Below the pieces are notes generated by a model, which saw nothing but the letters and a program-made list of their open reading frames with translations, did not search any database and was not told where the DNA came from. The position numbers were made by a program, and so were the translations under genes. Shown piece by piece: positions 37,118 to 45,445 of a DNA stretch of 46,108 nucleotides. Each line of letters starts with the position of its first letter. Positions within the stretch are counted from its first letter, which is position 1. Source of the stretch: a virus; IMG/VR virus record IMGVR_UViG_3300025128_006362, positions 1-46,108 of that record, one strand, 5' to 3'.

Positions 37118-38713
37118 ATGGAAGCCTCAAAATTTGATATTCTTAGCCTTGAGTTTGAAGACAAAAAAGCTTGGGATTTAATATGCTCAGGAAAAACTAA
37201 AGGTGTTTTTCAACTAGAGAGCAATCTAGGTAAATCTTGGGCTAAGAGAGTTAAGCCAAAAAACATAGAAGAGCTTGCCGCTTTAATATCAATCATTAGA
37301 CCGGGAACATTGAAGGCTATTCAAGATGGCAAGTCAATGACTCAAAGGTTTGTTGATCGTAAAAACCTTAAAGAGGACATAACCTATCTTCACCCTTCCT
37401 TGAAACCCATACTAGAAGGAACTCAGGGGGTTCTGGTTTACCAAGAGCAGTCCATGCAGATTGCTCAGCAACTTGCGGGCTTTAGCCTTCAGGAAGCCGA
37501 TAATCTTCGTAAAGCCATCGGCAAGAAAAAAGCCGACTTGATGGCGAAGGTTAAAACACAATTCCTAAAGGGTTCGATTAAGCAGGGAGTCTTAACACAG
37601 GAAGAAGCAGAAGAGATCTTTAGCTGGATTGAAAAATCTAGCAGGTACGCCTTTAATAAATCTCACGCCGTTTCTTATGCTATATGTGCATACTGGAGTG
37701 CTTACGCTAAAGCTCATTATCCGGTTCAATTTTATTGTAACTATCTTCTCCATTCTTCTGGCAAACCTGATCCACAGCGAGAAGTGAAAGAGCTTGTTAA
37801 TGACGCAAAGAATGGTGAAATATATATAAGTCCACCATCCATAAACGCTATTAACACCAAGACTGACATCATTGATAATCAAATACATTTTGGGCTTGTT
37901 GATGTTAAGTCTGTTGGCTTAAAGCAAATAGAAAAGTTTAAATCTGTAATCATTGGTATTGAAGAAGAAAAAAACGGGAAGCCTTTATCAGACTGGTCAT
38001 GGTATGAATTCTTAGTGCTAGCATCCCCAAACGTTAATTCAAGAATGTTAATCGCCTTAATATCTATTGGCTTTTTCGCCCACCTGCCAGAATCAAGACA
38101 GCAAATGCTTGATGAGTTTGATACTTGGAGCAGCTTGACAAAAAAAGAGCAAGAATGGGCAGTAATTCACCATGCTGAATATAATAATCTTATAGAACTA
38201 CTAACAGCTATGGCTCCAACAAAAAAAGAAGGAGGAGCCACATTTAATTCAAGAAGATCAGACACAATTAAAGATCTATTGATTCAAAGTAAAAACCCGT
38301 CCTATTCATTAAAAGATGAGCCTGAGTGGGTCATAAGAACTGAAGAGAATTACCTTGGTGTTGCCTTAACTTATTCAAGGATTGAAACCTACGAAACCAA
38401 TCTAGCAAACACCACAATAAAAGAATTCTCTGACGGCAAAAGAGGCGACATAAAAATGGCCGTCACTATTTCAGAAGTTAAAAAATACATTACCAAAAAG
38501 GGGAAGATGCAAGGATCAGAAATGGCCTTTTTATGCGTAGAGGATCATACTGGAACCTTAGATACAGTCACCGCATTTTCAGAAAAGTGGAGAGAGTACA
38601 AAAACGTTTTGTATAGAGGTAACAATATTATATTGGTGGGTCAAAACTCTAAGAACAAAAGATATCAAGTTAATGATGGGTTTATCATTGAAAGCGTAAT
38701 AGAACTCAATTGA
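37118..38713 (+). CDS. dnaE: DNA polymerase III alpha, C-terminal half (fingers to OB)
   Basis: The 531-residue protein continues from the N-half: TKGVFQLESNLGKSW, ISIIRPGTLKAIQDG, VLVYQEQSMQIAQQLAGFS, FNKSHAVSYAICAYWSAYAK are the family motifs after the palm. The C-terminal 100 residues (KMAVTISEVKKYITKKGK ... FLCVEDHTGTLDTVTAF) form the OB domain. It starts at an ATG one base after the methyltransferase stop. The residue order joins exactly onto the first half with no missing conserved block, so it is a gene split rather than a fragment. Confidence 0.9.
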   Translation: MEASKFDILSLEFEDKKAWDLICSGKTKGVFQLESNLGKSWAKRVKPKNIEELAALISIIRPGTLKAIQDGKSMTQRFVDRKNLKEDITYLHPSLKPILEGTQGVLVYQEQSMQIAQQLAGFSLQEADNLRKAIGKKKADLMAKVKTQFLKGSIKQGVLTQEEAEEIFSWIEKSSRYAFNKSHAVSYAICAYWSAYAKAHYPVQFYCNYLLHSSGKPDPQREVKELVNDAKNGEIYISPPSINAINTKTDIIDNQIHFGLVDVKSVGLKQIEKFKSVIIGIEEEKNGKPLSDWSWYEFLVLASPNVNSRMLIALISIGFFAHLPESRQQMLDEFDTWSSLTKKEQEWAVIHHAEYNNLIELLTAMAPTKKEGGATFNSRRSDTIKDLLIQSKNPSYSLKDEPEWVIRTEENYLGVALTYSRIETYETNLANTTIKEFSDGKRGDIKMAVTISEVKKYITKKGKMQGSEMAFLCVEDHTGTLDTVTAFSEKWREYKNVLYRGNNIILVGQNSKNKRYQVNDGFIIESVIELN

Positions 38714-38738
38714 CTCACACTGAGTTACCCCTTATGAT
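38710..38738 (+). promoter_or_regulatory. Sigma-70-type promoter before ssb
   Basis: TTGACT (38710-38715), a 17 base spacer and TATGAT (38733-38738) lie in the 61 base gap before ssb; the -35 overlaps the polymerase stop. It probably gives ssb and the second sigma factor extra, early transcription. Confidence 0.65.
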
Positions 38739-38774
38739 TAAATAAAATTGATCCTTTAACAGCAAGGAAAGTTC

Positions 38775-39131
38775 ATGAACACTATTTCAAATTATTGTCG
38801 CTTCATTGGAAGGCTAACGGCTGATCCAAAAATTGTCGAATTTGAAAACACAACGCTGTGTACATTTACACTGGCAATTAGCGAATATAGAAAAGAAAAA
38901 AACGGCGAAAAAAAGAAGAGTGTTAATTTCTTTGATTTTGAAGCTTGGGACTCAGGTGGGGAAACAATAGAAAAATACTGTGTTAAGGGTGACATTATTG
39001 ACTTAGTTGCCTCCGCAAGAAATAATTCTTGGATTGACAAAAATGGCAACAAAAGGTTCTCAACAAAATTCAGGGTCAAAGAGTTCAAACTCTTTAACAC
39101 CACAAGAGAAAAACAAGAACAGTCCAGCTAA
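38775..39131 (+). CDS. ssb: Single-stranded DNA-binding protein
   Basis: The 118-residue OB-fold protein has FIGRLTADPKI, CTFTLAISEYR, SVNFFDFEAWDSGGETIEKY and KGDIIDLVASARNNSW in bacterial SSB order. The usual acidic C-terminal tip is replaced by KQEQSS. It coats single-stranded DNA at the fork. AAGGA precedes the ATG. The last 89 bases also encode the start of the sigma factor in another frame. Confidence 0.87.
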   Translation: MNTISNYCRFIGRLTADPKIVEFENTTLCTFTLAISEYRKEKNGEKKKSVNFFDFEAWDSGGETIEKYCVKGDIIDLVASARNNSWIDKNGNKRFSTKFRVKEFKLFNTTREKQEQSS

Positions 39132-39606
39132 CTGGAAAGCGTTAGATCAAAAAGAGCTTGAAGAAAAGCTAGTTCATTCTCATTATGGATTAGTTGTTTC
39201 TCAGGCTCTTTATTTTTTGGATGATCCCAACTTTGAAGACTATATTCAAGCAGGTCTTATTGGTCTACTCAAGGCAATTAGAAACTACGATAAGAAGAAG
39301 GCTGAATTTAGTGCTTATGCGTTAGTGTGTATAAGAAACCAAATTAATAACCTAAATAAAAAATCAAAAAAACATGCAGTAAAAAATTCTAGGAATGTCA
39401 CTGAGCAAGATAAGCAGTATAATAAAGAAGAGACTTTAAACGAGTGTATTCCAGAGTTTTTATCAGAAGAAAACAAATTCATAATTAAGCTCAGGATTCA
39501 AGGCTACACAAATTCTGAGATATCTGATTTTATGTCGTGTTCTAAAGACGAAGTAAAAGAAAAGATAAGGCTAATTATAAAGCTGTTGAAAGACTACAAC
39601 GAATGA
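39043..39606 (+). CDS. Second sigma-70-family factor
   Basis: The 187-residue protein has a basic, flexible N-terminus, then region 2: FEDYIQAGLIGLLKAIRNYD, AEFSAYALVCIRNQINNLNK (about 72-115). A region-4-like helix-turn-helix follows (LRIQGYTNSEISDFMSCSKD). It probably directs polymerase to a second promoter set. The ATG at 39043 implies an 89-base overlap with ssb. The first 30 residues are poorly supported because no other start is available. Confidence 0.72.
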   Translation: MATKGSQQNSGSKSSNSLTPQEKNKNSPANWKALDQKELEEKLVHSHYGLVVSQALYFLDDPNFEDYIQAGLIGLLKAIRNYDKKKAEFSAYALVCIRNQINNLNKKSKKHAVKNSRNVTEQDKQYNKEETLNECIPEFLSEENKFIIKLRIQGYTNSEISDFMSCSKDEVKEKIRLIIKLLKDYNE

Positions 39607-41234
39607 GAAAAAAAAGAATACTCTTCTGTGGCGAAGCTACATATCTTAACACTGGCTATGCGACCTATCTTCGTGAGGTTATGAAACGACTTCATGCAAC
39701 AGAAAAATATGAACTAGCTGAGTTTGCAAGTTATGGAGAGCAAAAAGACCCCAGATCAAAAACTATACCTTGGAAGTTCTACGGCAATTTACCAGATGAT
39801 GAAAGTCAACAAGAACGATATGACTCATTACCAACCAATCAGTTTGGTGAATGGAAATTCGAGTCTGTACTTCTAGATTTTCAACCAGATATAGTATGTG
39901 ATATACGAGACTTTTGGATGTTTGAACATCAAGAAAGGTCTCCCTATAGGCCGTATTTTCATTGGGTTATTATGCCGACCGTTGACGCTGCGCCTCAAAA
40001 CGAACAGTGGTTATCAACGTTTGAAAGCGCCGATGCCGTCTTTAGCTATTCAGACTGGGGACACGAAGTTCTCAAAAAAGAATCAAACGGAAGTATTAAA
40101 TGCTTGGGTTCTGCCCCGCCTTCTGCCGACGCAGCCTATGTTCCAGTAGAAGACAAAGGTAAGCACAAAGAAGACATGGGGTTTGATGAAAACATTAAGT
40201 TTGTCGGTACTGTCATGAGAAACCAAAGAAGGAAATTGTTTCCAGACCTCTTTGAGTCTTTCAGGAAATTTCTTGACACAAGCGGAAGACAAGACGTTTG
40301 GCTGTATTGTCATACAAGTTTTCCAGATTTAGGCTGGGACATACCAAAGCTATTATTAAAACACAACTTATCAAGCAAGGTTGTCTTCACTTATATTTGC
40401 AACACTTGTGGTCACACCTTCCCATCCTTCTTTTCTGATGCTAGAAGAAAATGTCAAGGCTGCGGGGCTTTTGCGGCAGGTTTAGCAAGCGTGCAAAAAG
40501 GCGCATCTTACGAATACCTCGCCAACATCATGAACCTTTTTGATCTTTATATACAGTATGCCAACAGTGAGGGCTTTGGTCTTCCTCAAGTAGAAGCCGC
40601 TGGATGCGGAGTTCCCGTCATGAGTATTGATTACTCAGCCATGTCTAGCGTTGTTAGAAAGCTTGGTGGAACACCACTAACGCCAAAAACCGTTTATAAC
40701 GAGCTAGAAACGGGATGCGATAGAGCAGTTCCCGATAATGATTACACAGCCCAAAAAATGGAAGAGTTCTTTAGTCTAAGCGACGAAGACCAAAAAAGCC
40801 TAGGAAGAAACTCAAGGCTAAACTTTGAAAAATATTACCAATGGGAAAAAACGGCTAAAAAATGGGAAGACTATTTTGACTCAGTTGAAATAAAACCAGA
40901 CGAAGAAACTTGGAAATCTCCAGCCCGAATACACCAACCGTCTACCAATGTGCCAGCAGGATTGTCGGCATCTCAGTACGCAAGGTGGTTAATTTCTGAA
41001 GTACTGGGAGAACCCGAAAAGCTAAACACGTTTTTTGAATCAAGACTAATAAGAGACTTGAATTATGGAATGTTTGTCATGGGTACAGGAGAGTCTTATC
41101 TCAATGAAGACTCCTATAAATTCGTAAGACCGCAATTTGAAAAATTTGAAAAAGAAGATGCCTACAAAATGATGGTTAATTTGTGTAAGAGACGCAATCA
41201 GTGGGAATCCATAAGAAAAGAAAATATTAAATGA
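39603..41234 (+). CDS. GT-B glycosyltransferase with inserted zinc ribbon
   Basis: The 543-residue protein starts ILFCGEATYLNTGYATYLREV, has VGTVMRNQRRKLFPDLFESF at the C-domain entry and the donor motif NSEGFGLPQVEAAGCGVPV (family 4 type). Between these, YICNTCGH ... CQGCGAF is a zinc-ribbon with two CxxC pairs, inserted into the C-terminal Rossmann half. About 100 extra residues follow the GT core. It overlaps the next gene by 4 bases. The GT call is firm; the reason for the zinc insertion is unknown. Confidence 0.82.
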   Translation: MRKKRILFCGEATYLNTGYATYLREVMKRLHATEKYELAEFASYGEQKDPRSKTIPWKFYGNLPDDESQQERYDSLPTNQFGEWKFESVLLDFQPDIVCDIRDFWMFEHQERSPYRPYFHWVIMPTVDAAPQNEQWLSTFESADAVFSYSDWGHEVLKKESNGSIKCLGSAPPSADAAYVPVEDKGKHKEDMGFDENIKFVGTVMRNQRRKLFPDLFESFRKFLDTSGRQDVWLYCHTSFPDLGWDIPKLLLKHNLSSKVVFTYICNTCGHTFPSFFSDARRKCQGCGAFAAGLASVQKGASYEYLANIMNLFDLYIQYANSEGFGLPQVEAAGCGVPVMSIDYSAMSSVVRKLGGTPLTPKTVYNELETGCDRAVPDNDYTAQKMEEFFSLSDEDQKSLGRNSRLNFEKYYQWEKTAKKWEDYFDSVEIKPDEETWKSPARIHQPSTNVPAGLSASQYARWLISEVLGEPEKLNTFFESRLIRDLNYGMFVMGTGESYLNEDSYKFVRPQFEKFEKEDAYKMMVNLCKRRNQWESIRKENIK

Positions 41235-42349
41235 AAGTTTTGTATATAGGTTGCTACAGAGATGGTACTGGCTGGGGACAAGCCGCTACAGATTATATCT
41301 TGGCGATGGACGCTGCTGGGATCGACGTGGTTCCAAGGCCAATCAAGCTCAACTCCAATCAAATACAATTACCGGAGAAAATCAAGGAGCTAGAAAAAAA
41401 AGATAGTTCCGGTTGTAATATCTGCATACAGCACACCCTTCCCCACTTAATGGAATACAGCAACAGGTTTGATAAGAATATAGCTCTTTATGCGACAGAG
41501 ACTAGCAACTTCATTGACTCTGGATGGTCTAGAAACATAAACCTAATGGATGAAGCATGGGTTATAAACAACCAAATGGTAAAGTCGTCTCAAAACAGCG
41601 GCGTAAACATACCAATAAAGGTTGTTCCTCACGCTTGTGACTTCGATAAGTTTACCAGAAGCTACAAACCATTTGAGCTATCGTCCATAGAGAACACCTT
41701 TACTTTTTACACAATAGCCGATTTTAACAAAAGAAAAAACCTAGAAGCATTTATAAAAGCTTTTCATGCTGAATTCGATCCTTCGGAACCAGTTTCCATA
41801 ATGATTAAATCAAGCAAATATGGACTAACCGAAGAGCAGGCCGCAATGAAGGTTAGAGATCTTTGCAATCAAGTCAAAACAGGTCTTAAGAAATTCAAAA
41901 ACCTAAATGACTACAAAGAAGACTTAATAATTACGAGTTTTATTAGTAATGAAGATATTTGCAGACTACACAGATTTGGAGACTGCTTTGTAATGCCTAG
42001 CTACGGGGAAGCTTGGTGTATACCCGCTTTTGATGCTATGGGCTTTGGCAACACTCCTATTTGTACAAATATTGGAGGCATGGCAGATTTTATAGGTCAT
42101 GCTGGATTCCTCGTGGAGGGTGTTATGGAGCCTGTTTGCGACATGCTTGATACTTTTCCAGCCTTGTTTACAGGAAATGAAGACTGGTGTTCGGTCAGTA
42201 TTCAAGGATTAAGGGAATGCATGAGACATGCTTATGAGAGCCAAGAAGATTTAGGAAACATGAAAGAAGCGGGATTAAAGCGAGTATACGAATACTCACA
42301 TGAGAATATTGGTAACTTAATAAAGGGTTTGTTGAATGACGTTAGTTAG
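41231..42349 (+). CDS. GT4-type glycosyltransferase
   Basis: The 372-residue protein has GTGWGQAATDYI (N-domain glycine loop), KVVPHACDFDKF (hinge), FTFYTIADFNKRKNLEAFIKA and the donor motif PSYGEAWCIPAFDAMGFG. It retains the E-x7-E pattern. It is the second of three consecutive GT-B enzymes that overlap by 4 and 14 bases. Confidence 0.82.
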   Translation: MKVLYIGCYRDGTGWGQAATDYILAMDAAGIDVVPRPIKLNSNQIQLPEKIKELEKKDSSGCNICIQHTLPHLMEYSNRFDKNIALYATETSNFIDSGWSRNINLMDEAWVINNQMVKSSQNSGVNIPIKVVPHACDFDKFTRSYKPFELSSIENTFTFYTIADFNKRKNLEAFIKAFHAEFDPSEPVSIMIKSSKYGLTEEQAAMKVRDLCNQVKTGLKKFKNLNDYKEDLIITSFISNEDICRLHRFGDCFVMPSYGEAWCIPAFDAMGFGNTPICTNIGGMADFIGHAGFLVEGVMEPVCDMLDTFPALFTGNEDWCSVSIQGLRECMRHAYESQEDLGNMKEAGLKRVYEYSHENIGNLIKGLLNDVS

Positions 42350-43373
42350 TCCGGTAGCTCAGATCATTAGGGCCGCTACAAGAGGGCCAAACGAGAAGTT
42401 AAATATTCTCACCTTCCCTACGCATGAACGATATGAAACCATGCTTGCAAAGACTGGTCATAATTTCTATGCATATCGCGGGGAAGGCATTAAAGACTGG
42501 AACGATACTTACGCTAAAACCCCAGACAATTATGTGTTACTAGACCCAGCACTGGGCGACAATCAAATTCCAGAATATGTAGATTTTGATTTAGTGCTTT
42601 CACAAAACAAATTTGGTCAATATCAAAAAGCCAAACAGTTTGCTCATGAGCTGCATTTACCATTAGTTAGCTTGGAACATACACTTCCAATGCCAGAATG
42701 GGATGAAAATATCATGGGTCAAGTAAGAGAGATGAGAGGTGATATTAATGTATTCATCTCAGAATATAGTATTGATGCTTGGGGATGGCAAAATAGAGTT
42801 CAAAGCTTCCTCAATCATGACACTTTTGTGATTACTCATGGTGTAGACACTGACTTGTTTTGCCCGAAAGACGGCGAAAGAAGTGACGAAATATTATCGG
42901 TGGTTAATGACTGGATAAACAGAGACTGGTGTTGTGGCTTTAGGGTTTGGCAAGAAGTAATACAAGGACTACCTCACAAGGTGGTTGGCGATACTCCGGG
43001 TTTGTCTGAACCAGCCGCTTCAATCGAAGGGCTTGTCGCCACCTACCAAAACAGCAGGATATTTTTGAACACATCAACTATATCCCCAGTTCCGACAGCC
43101 TTAATGGAAGCAATGGCTTGCGGTTGCGCGGTTGTATCTACCGCAACTTGTATGATCCCAGAGGTTATACAAAATGGAGTTAATGGATTTATAACAAACA
43201 ATGTTGGAGAAATGAAACAGCATCTTGTAGATCTATTAAACGATGAAGACATGGCAAAAGAGATTGGTGAAAACGCCAGAAAAACAATTACAGAGAGGTA
43301 TTCAACGAAACAGTTTGTTGAAAATTGGAATGGCCTATTAACAAGCTCGGCAAAAATAGTATTTAAGGGATAA
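42336..43373 (+). CDS. GT4-type glycosyltransferase
   Basis: The 345-residue protein has FVITHGVDTDLFCP (hinge), a short C-domain and TISPVPTALMEAMACGCAVVSTA with the acidic Glu in the donor site. The start of the gene overlaps its neighbour by 14 bases. The N-terminal domain is divergent. It ends one base before a methyltransferase-like gene. Confidence 0.78.
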   Translation: MTLVSPVAQIIRAATRGPNEKLNILTFPTHERYETMLAKTGHNFYAYRGEGIKDWNDTYAKTPDNYVLLDPALGDNQIPEYVDFDLVLSQNKFGQYQKAKQFAHELHLPLVSLEHTLPMPEWDENIMGQVREMRGDINVFISEYSIDAWGWQNRVQSFLNHDTFVITHGVDTDLFCPKDGERSDEILSVVNDWINRDWCCGFRVWQEVIQGLPHKVVGDTPGLSEPAASIEGLVATYQNSRIFLNTSTISPVPTALMEAMACGCAVVSTATCMIPEVIQNGVNGFITNNVGEMKQHLVDLLNDEDMAKEIGENARKTITERYSTKQFVENWNGLLTSSAKIVFKG

Positions 43374-43374
43374 T

Positions 43375-43839
43375 ATGAAAATCAGAATCACTGTTGGCGA
43401 CAATCAAAAACTCAGCGGGTATACAAACATAGACCCCATAACGAAGTTTGACGATCTGGCTGTTGATATTCGCAACCTCGATGAAATTGTTTCAGACGCA
43501 GAATGCGTAGAAATACTTTCCGATGACGTAATAGACTACCTTGAAAAAGAGCAGGCTATGCAAAGCATGTCCCACTGGATTAAAAAATTGAGGCATGGCG
43601 GTAAAATAATAGTAACATCAATAGATGCGCATGAAGCTGCTAGATCCTTCTACAGAAAAGAAATAGACCTAGACACCTTTAATAAAGCTGTTCATGGAAG
43701 TTTTACCCAGCCTTGGGATGTAAGACTTAGTCAAACAACTCTAGAAGAGCTATCTAGTTTTCTTGAATCAAACGGTCTACAAGTTACAAAAAAAAGAGTT
43801 AATGGGATTAAATTAATAGTGGAGGCACAAAGACCATGA
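43375..43839 (+). CDS. Degenerate SAM-methyltransferase-like protein
   Basis: The 154-residue protein follows a methyltransferase late half: KLSGYTNIDP, DLAVDIRNLDEI, DDVIDYLEKEQAMQ, WIKKLRHGGKIIVTS (motif LR-x-GG). The SAM-binding glycine loop of motif I is not visible, so it may be inactive or bind SAM differently. Such short forms are found beside glycosyltransferases. It overlaps the next gene by 4 bases. Confidence 0.55.
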   Translation: MKIRITVGDNQKLSGYTNIDPITKFDDLAVDIRNLDEIVSDAECVEILSDDVIDYLEKEQAMQSMSHWIKKLRHGGKIIVTSIDAHEAARSFYRKEIDLDTFNKAVHGSFTQPWDVRLSQTTLEELSSFLESNGLQVTKKRVNGIKLIVEAQRP

Positions 43840-44651
43840 GCGACCAGTTAAATACAGACAATTGGGAACAAGTACAACCCGAACAAAAGACACTAACAAC
43901 ATCCTGCAAGGATTGTATATTTTCCATTAAAGAAGATAAGCTGCAAACAGGATGCTCATTTGGAAGAGTAGAAGCATATTCCAATAGAGGTGTAAACATC
44001 ATAGAAGCAGAAGATTTAGAGGAAAACGAATTTTTTGTATTGGAAACTTGGTGCAGCGCCTACAGGGAAGAGATTTGGAAAACAGCCCATGAAGGTGAAG
44101 ATCTAAATGAAGCCATACAAAAAGAGCTAGACCCTAAAGTTCAGTTTATTGTTATAATCCAAGATACACTAGACGGATTACAGAAAACTATAGATTCAGC
44201 GCTAAATCAAGAAATGTTTTCTTCAAAAAGGCTGATATTTGTTAATAATAGCGATCTTTCTTATTTTGAAGTCATAACAAAAATCAACGAAGTTGTTCCA
44301 GAAGGAACAGACTATAGAATTCAAGATATTAGAGGAGAACTCAGTGATCTTGAAGTGATCGACGAAGCTTTTAATAATGTCTCAAATGGATACTATACGG
44401 TATTAGAATCTGGAAAAGAAGCTCCACCAGACCTTATTAAAAGACTGTATGATGCAATAAATATAAAAATTGAAAAAGTAGGATATGTTGAACCTACAGA
44501 TGGGGTTAGTGGAATGACAGTGCAAGCAGTTCTCCATAAGTTTTTATACGGAAACAAAGGTGCTTCCTTAAAAACAAAGTTAGAAGACGGGGAAGTTGCA
44601 GATAAAGTTAAAGAGGGAAACTCTCTAATTAGAAACTGGAATGAAATTTAA
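43836..44651 (+). CDS. Protein with Cys4 N-terminus and GT2-like domain
   Basis: The 271-residue protein has four cysteines in the first 75 residues (CKDC, GCSFGR, WCSAYR), a metal or Fe-S site pattern I recall from phage proteins. From about residue 105, VQFIVIIQDTLDGLQKTIDSALNQ and KRLIFVNNSDL look like a GT2-type Rossmann core with a degenerate donor motif. It shares one base with the GT2 gene that follows (TAATG). Function unknown. Confidence 0.55.
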   Translation: MSDQLNTDNWEQVQPEQKTLTTSCKDCIFSIKEDKLQTGCSFGRVEAYSNRGVNIIEAEDLEENEFFVLETWCSAYREEIWKTAHEGEDLNEAIQKELDPKVQFIVIIQDTLDGLQKTIDSALNQEMFSSKRLIFVNNSDLSYFEVITKINEVVPEGTDYRIQDIRGELSDLEVIDEAFNNVSNGYYTVLESGKEAPPDLIKRLYDAINIKIEKVGYVEPTDGVSGMTVQAVLHKFLYGNKGASLKTKLEDGEVADKVKEGNSLIRNWNEI

Positions 44652-45445
44652 TGACATTACCAACAGTTACTATACTAATAGCCAACTATAACGATGAAGA
44701 ATATCTCGACATTGCTATAGAAAGCGCTATGAATCAAGACTATCCCGGCTCGTTAAATATCTGTATTGTAGATGATGGCTCTACAGATGGCTCTTGGGGG
44801 GTTATTGAAACCTACATTAAAAACCCCGCCAAAGACACGGCTCAAACAAAGCTGGACGTAACCTTCTCTCGAAGTGCGGGGGGAAGGTTTGGCAACACAA
44901 AAGTATACGCTATTAAAAACGAAAACAGTGGCCCAAGCGAAGCTAGAAACGTGGGTATTAGATACATGATGGAAACAACAGACATATTTGCCATCTTGGA
45001 TTCTGATGATGAGATGTACGAAAATAAAATATCTGAATGCATACCAATTTTTGAACGGGGTGAGGGTATGATCGGCGTAGTGTATGGAGACTACGACACA
45101 GTACATACAAACACGGGAAAAATTATTAGAGAGTACAAAGAGCCATTTAGTAGAAATAGACTATCGCAAGAATGTATTGTGCATAGTGGATCTTTGGTGT
45201 CTAAGGAAGCCTTAGAAGAAGTCGTAGAAGAAACTGGATACTACGATAAAACAATGAGAACTTGTGAAGACTATGATCTTTGGATGCGAATAAGCGAAAA
45301 ATTTATTATAGCTCATGTTCCAAAAGCCTTAACGAAAGTAAGGGTTACTGGAGACAACTCCTCCTTTATTGTCAATCAAGAAGTTTGGCAGCAAAACTGG
45401 AGAAGGGTTATGGAAAAAATGCAAGCAAGAATAAATGCCAAATAG
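44651..45445 (+). CDS. GT2-family glycosyltransferase
   Basis: The 264-residue protein is a GT-A fold family 2 enzyme: VTILIANYNDEEYLDIAI, CIVDDGSTDGSW, SGPSEARNVGIRYM, the metal-binding FAILDSDDEMYE and CEDYDLWMRI as the acceptor or base motif. It transfers a sugar with inversion. It overlaps the preceding Cys4 gene by one base and the next by 11. Confidence 0.9.
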   Translation: MTLPTVTILIANYNDEEYLDIAIESAMNQDYPGSLNICIVDDGSTDGSWGVIETYIKNPAKDTAQTKLDVTFSRSAGGRFGNTKVYAIKNENSGPSEARNVGIRYMMETTDIFAILDSDDEMYENKISECIPIFERGEGMIGVVYGDYDTVHTNTGKIIREYKEPFSRNRLSQECIVHSGSLVSKEALEEVVEETGYYDKTMRTCEDYDLWMRISEKFIIAHVPKALTKVRVTGDNSSFIVNQEVWQQNWRRVMEKMQARINAK

